This document shows positions 5,092 to 5,153 of a stretch of DNA of 5,153 nt, in pieces. The notes under the pieces are model-generated. The model made no database searches. It saw only the letters and a program-made list of their open reading frames with translations, and had not been told where the DNA came from. The stretch is from Candidatus Thorarchaeota archaeon (GTDB lineage Archaea > Asgardarchaeota > Thorarchaeia > Thorarchaeales > Thorarchaeaceae), in assembly GCA_016840965.1 (NCBI GenBank), contig JAEORI010000119.1, forward strand, positions 1-5,153, given 5' to 3'. The position numbers and the translations under genes are program-made. The number at the start of each line of letters is the position of its first letter. Position 1 is the stretch's first letter.

Positions 5092-5153
5092 CATTGCTGT
5101 TGAACCCACAGCGCAATAGAGATAGTGAAAATGAACCACTTTTCGTTATACAC

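Overview
The window looks archaeal. Start codons are TTG or GTG, AT-rich TATA-like boxes sit about 25-40 nt ahead of genes, the tRNA-Asn encodes its own CCA, and a secreted protein has an Ig/PKD-like module before a C-terminal membrane anchor, rich in N-x-S/T sites. The style of the surface protein and of the M1-type peptidase is reminiscent of Asgard archaea (Thorarchaeota-like). That placement is an impression, not a proof.

Layout, left to right. (1) 1-1081, minus: the N-terminal 360 codons of a membrane-anchored M1-family metallopeptidase, cut by the window edge before its HExxH site. (2) 1082-1263: non-coding, with an 8-bp inverted repeat and a copy of the tRNA 3' end. (3) 1264-1884, minus: a two-TM protein of unrecognised family (called A here). 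(4) 2010-2252, plus: a small DUF6487-like zinc-ribbon protein. (5) 2356-4173, plus: a 605-residue surface protein with a signal peptide, two related N-terminal domains, an Ig/PKD-like domain and a C-terminal TM. (6) 4268-4903, minus: a paralogue of A (called B). (7) 4980-5055, minus: tRNA-Asn(GTT). The last 98 bases hold the tRNA promoter and nothing else I can support. No gene-free stretch exceeds 300 bases.

The most striking feature is not a gene. The last ~14 nt of the tRNA gene (acceptor 3' strand plus CCA) and its pyrimidine-rich 3' flank recur in the same orientation at about 1232-1249, 2258-2284 and 4239-4265, with a weaker copy at about 1939-1959. These copies split 1240-4980 into four intervals of 705, 326, 1981 and 728 bp, and each interval holds exactly one gene, on either strand. 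The two intervals carrying A and B have nearly the same architecture. This resembles an array of single-gene cassettes, or successive tiny insertions, built up at a tRNA-Asn 3' end. No recombinase gene is visible. A simpler reading, shared terminator-like sequences plus old tandem duplication, cannot be excluded from this window.

No metabolic pathway links the genes. The common theme is the cell envelope: a surface peptidase, a surface adhesin-like protein and two small membrane proteins, plus one zinc-ribbon protein.
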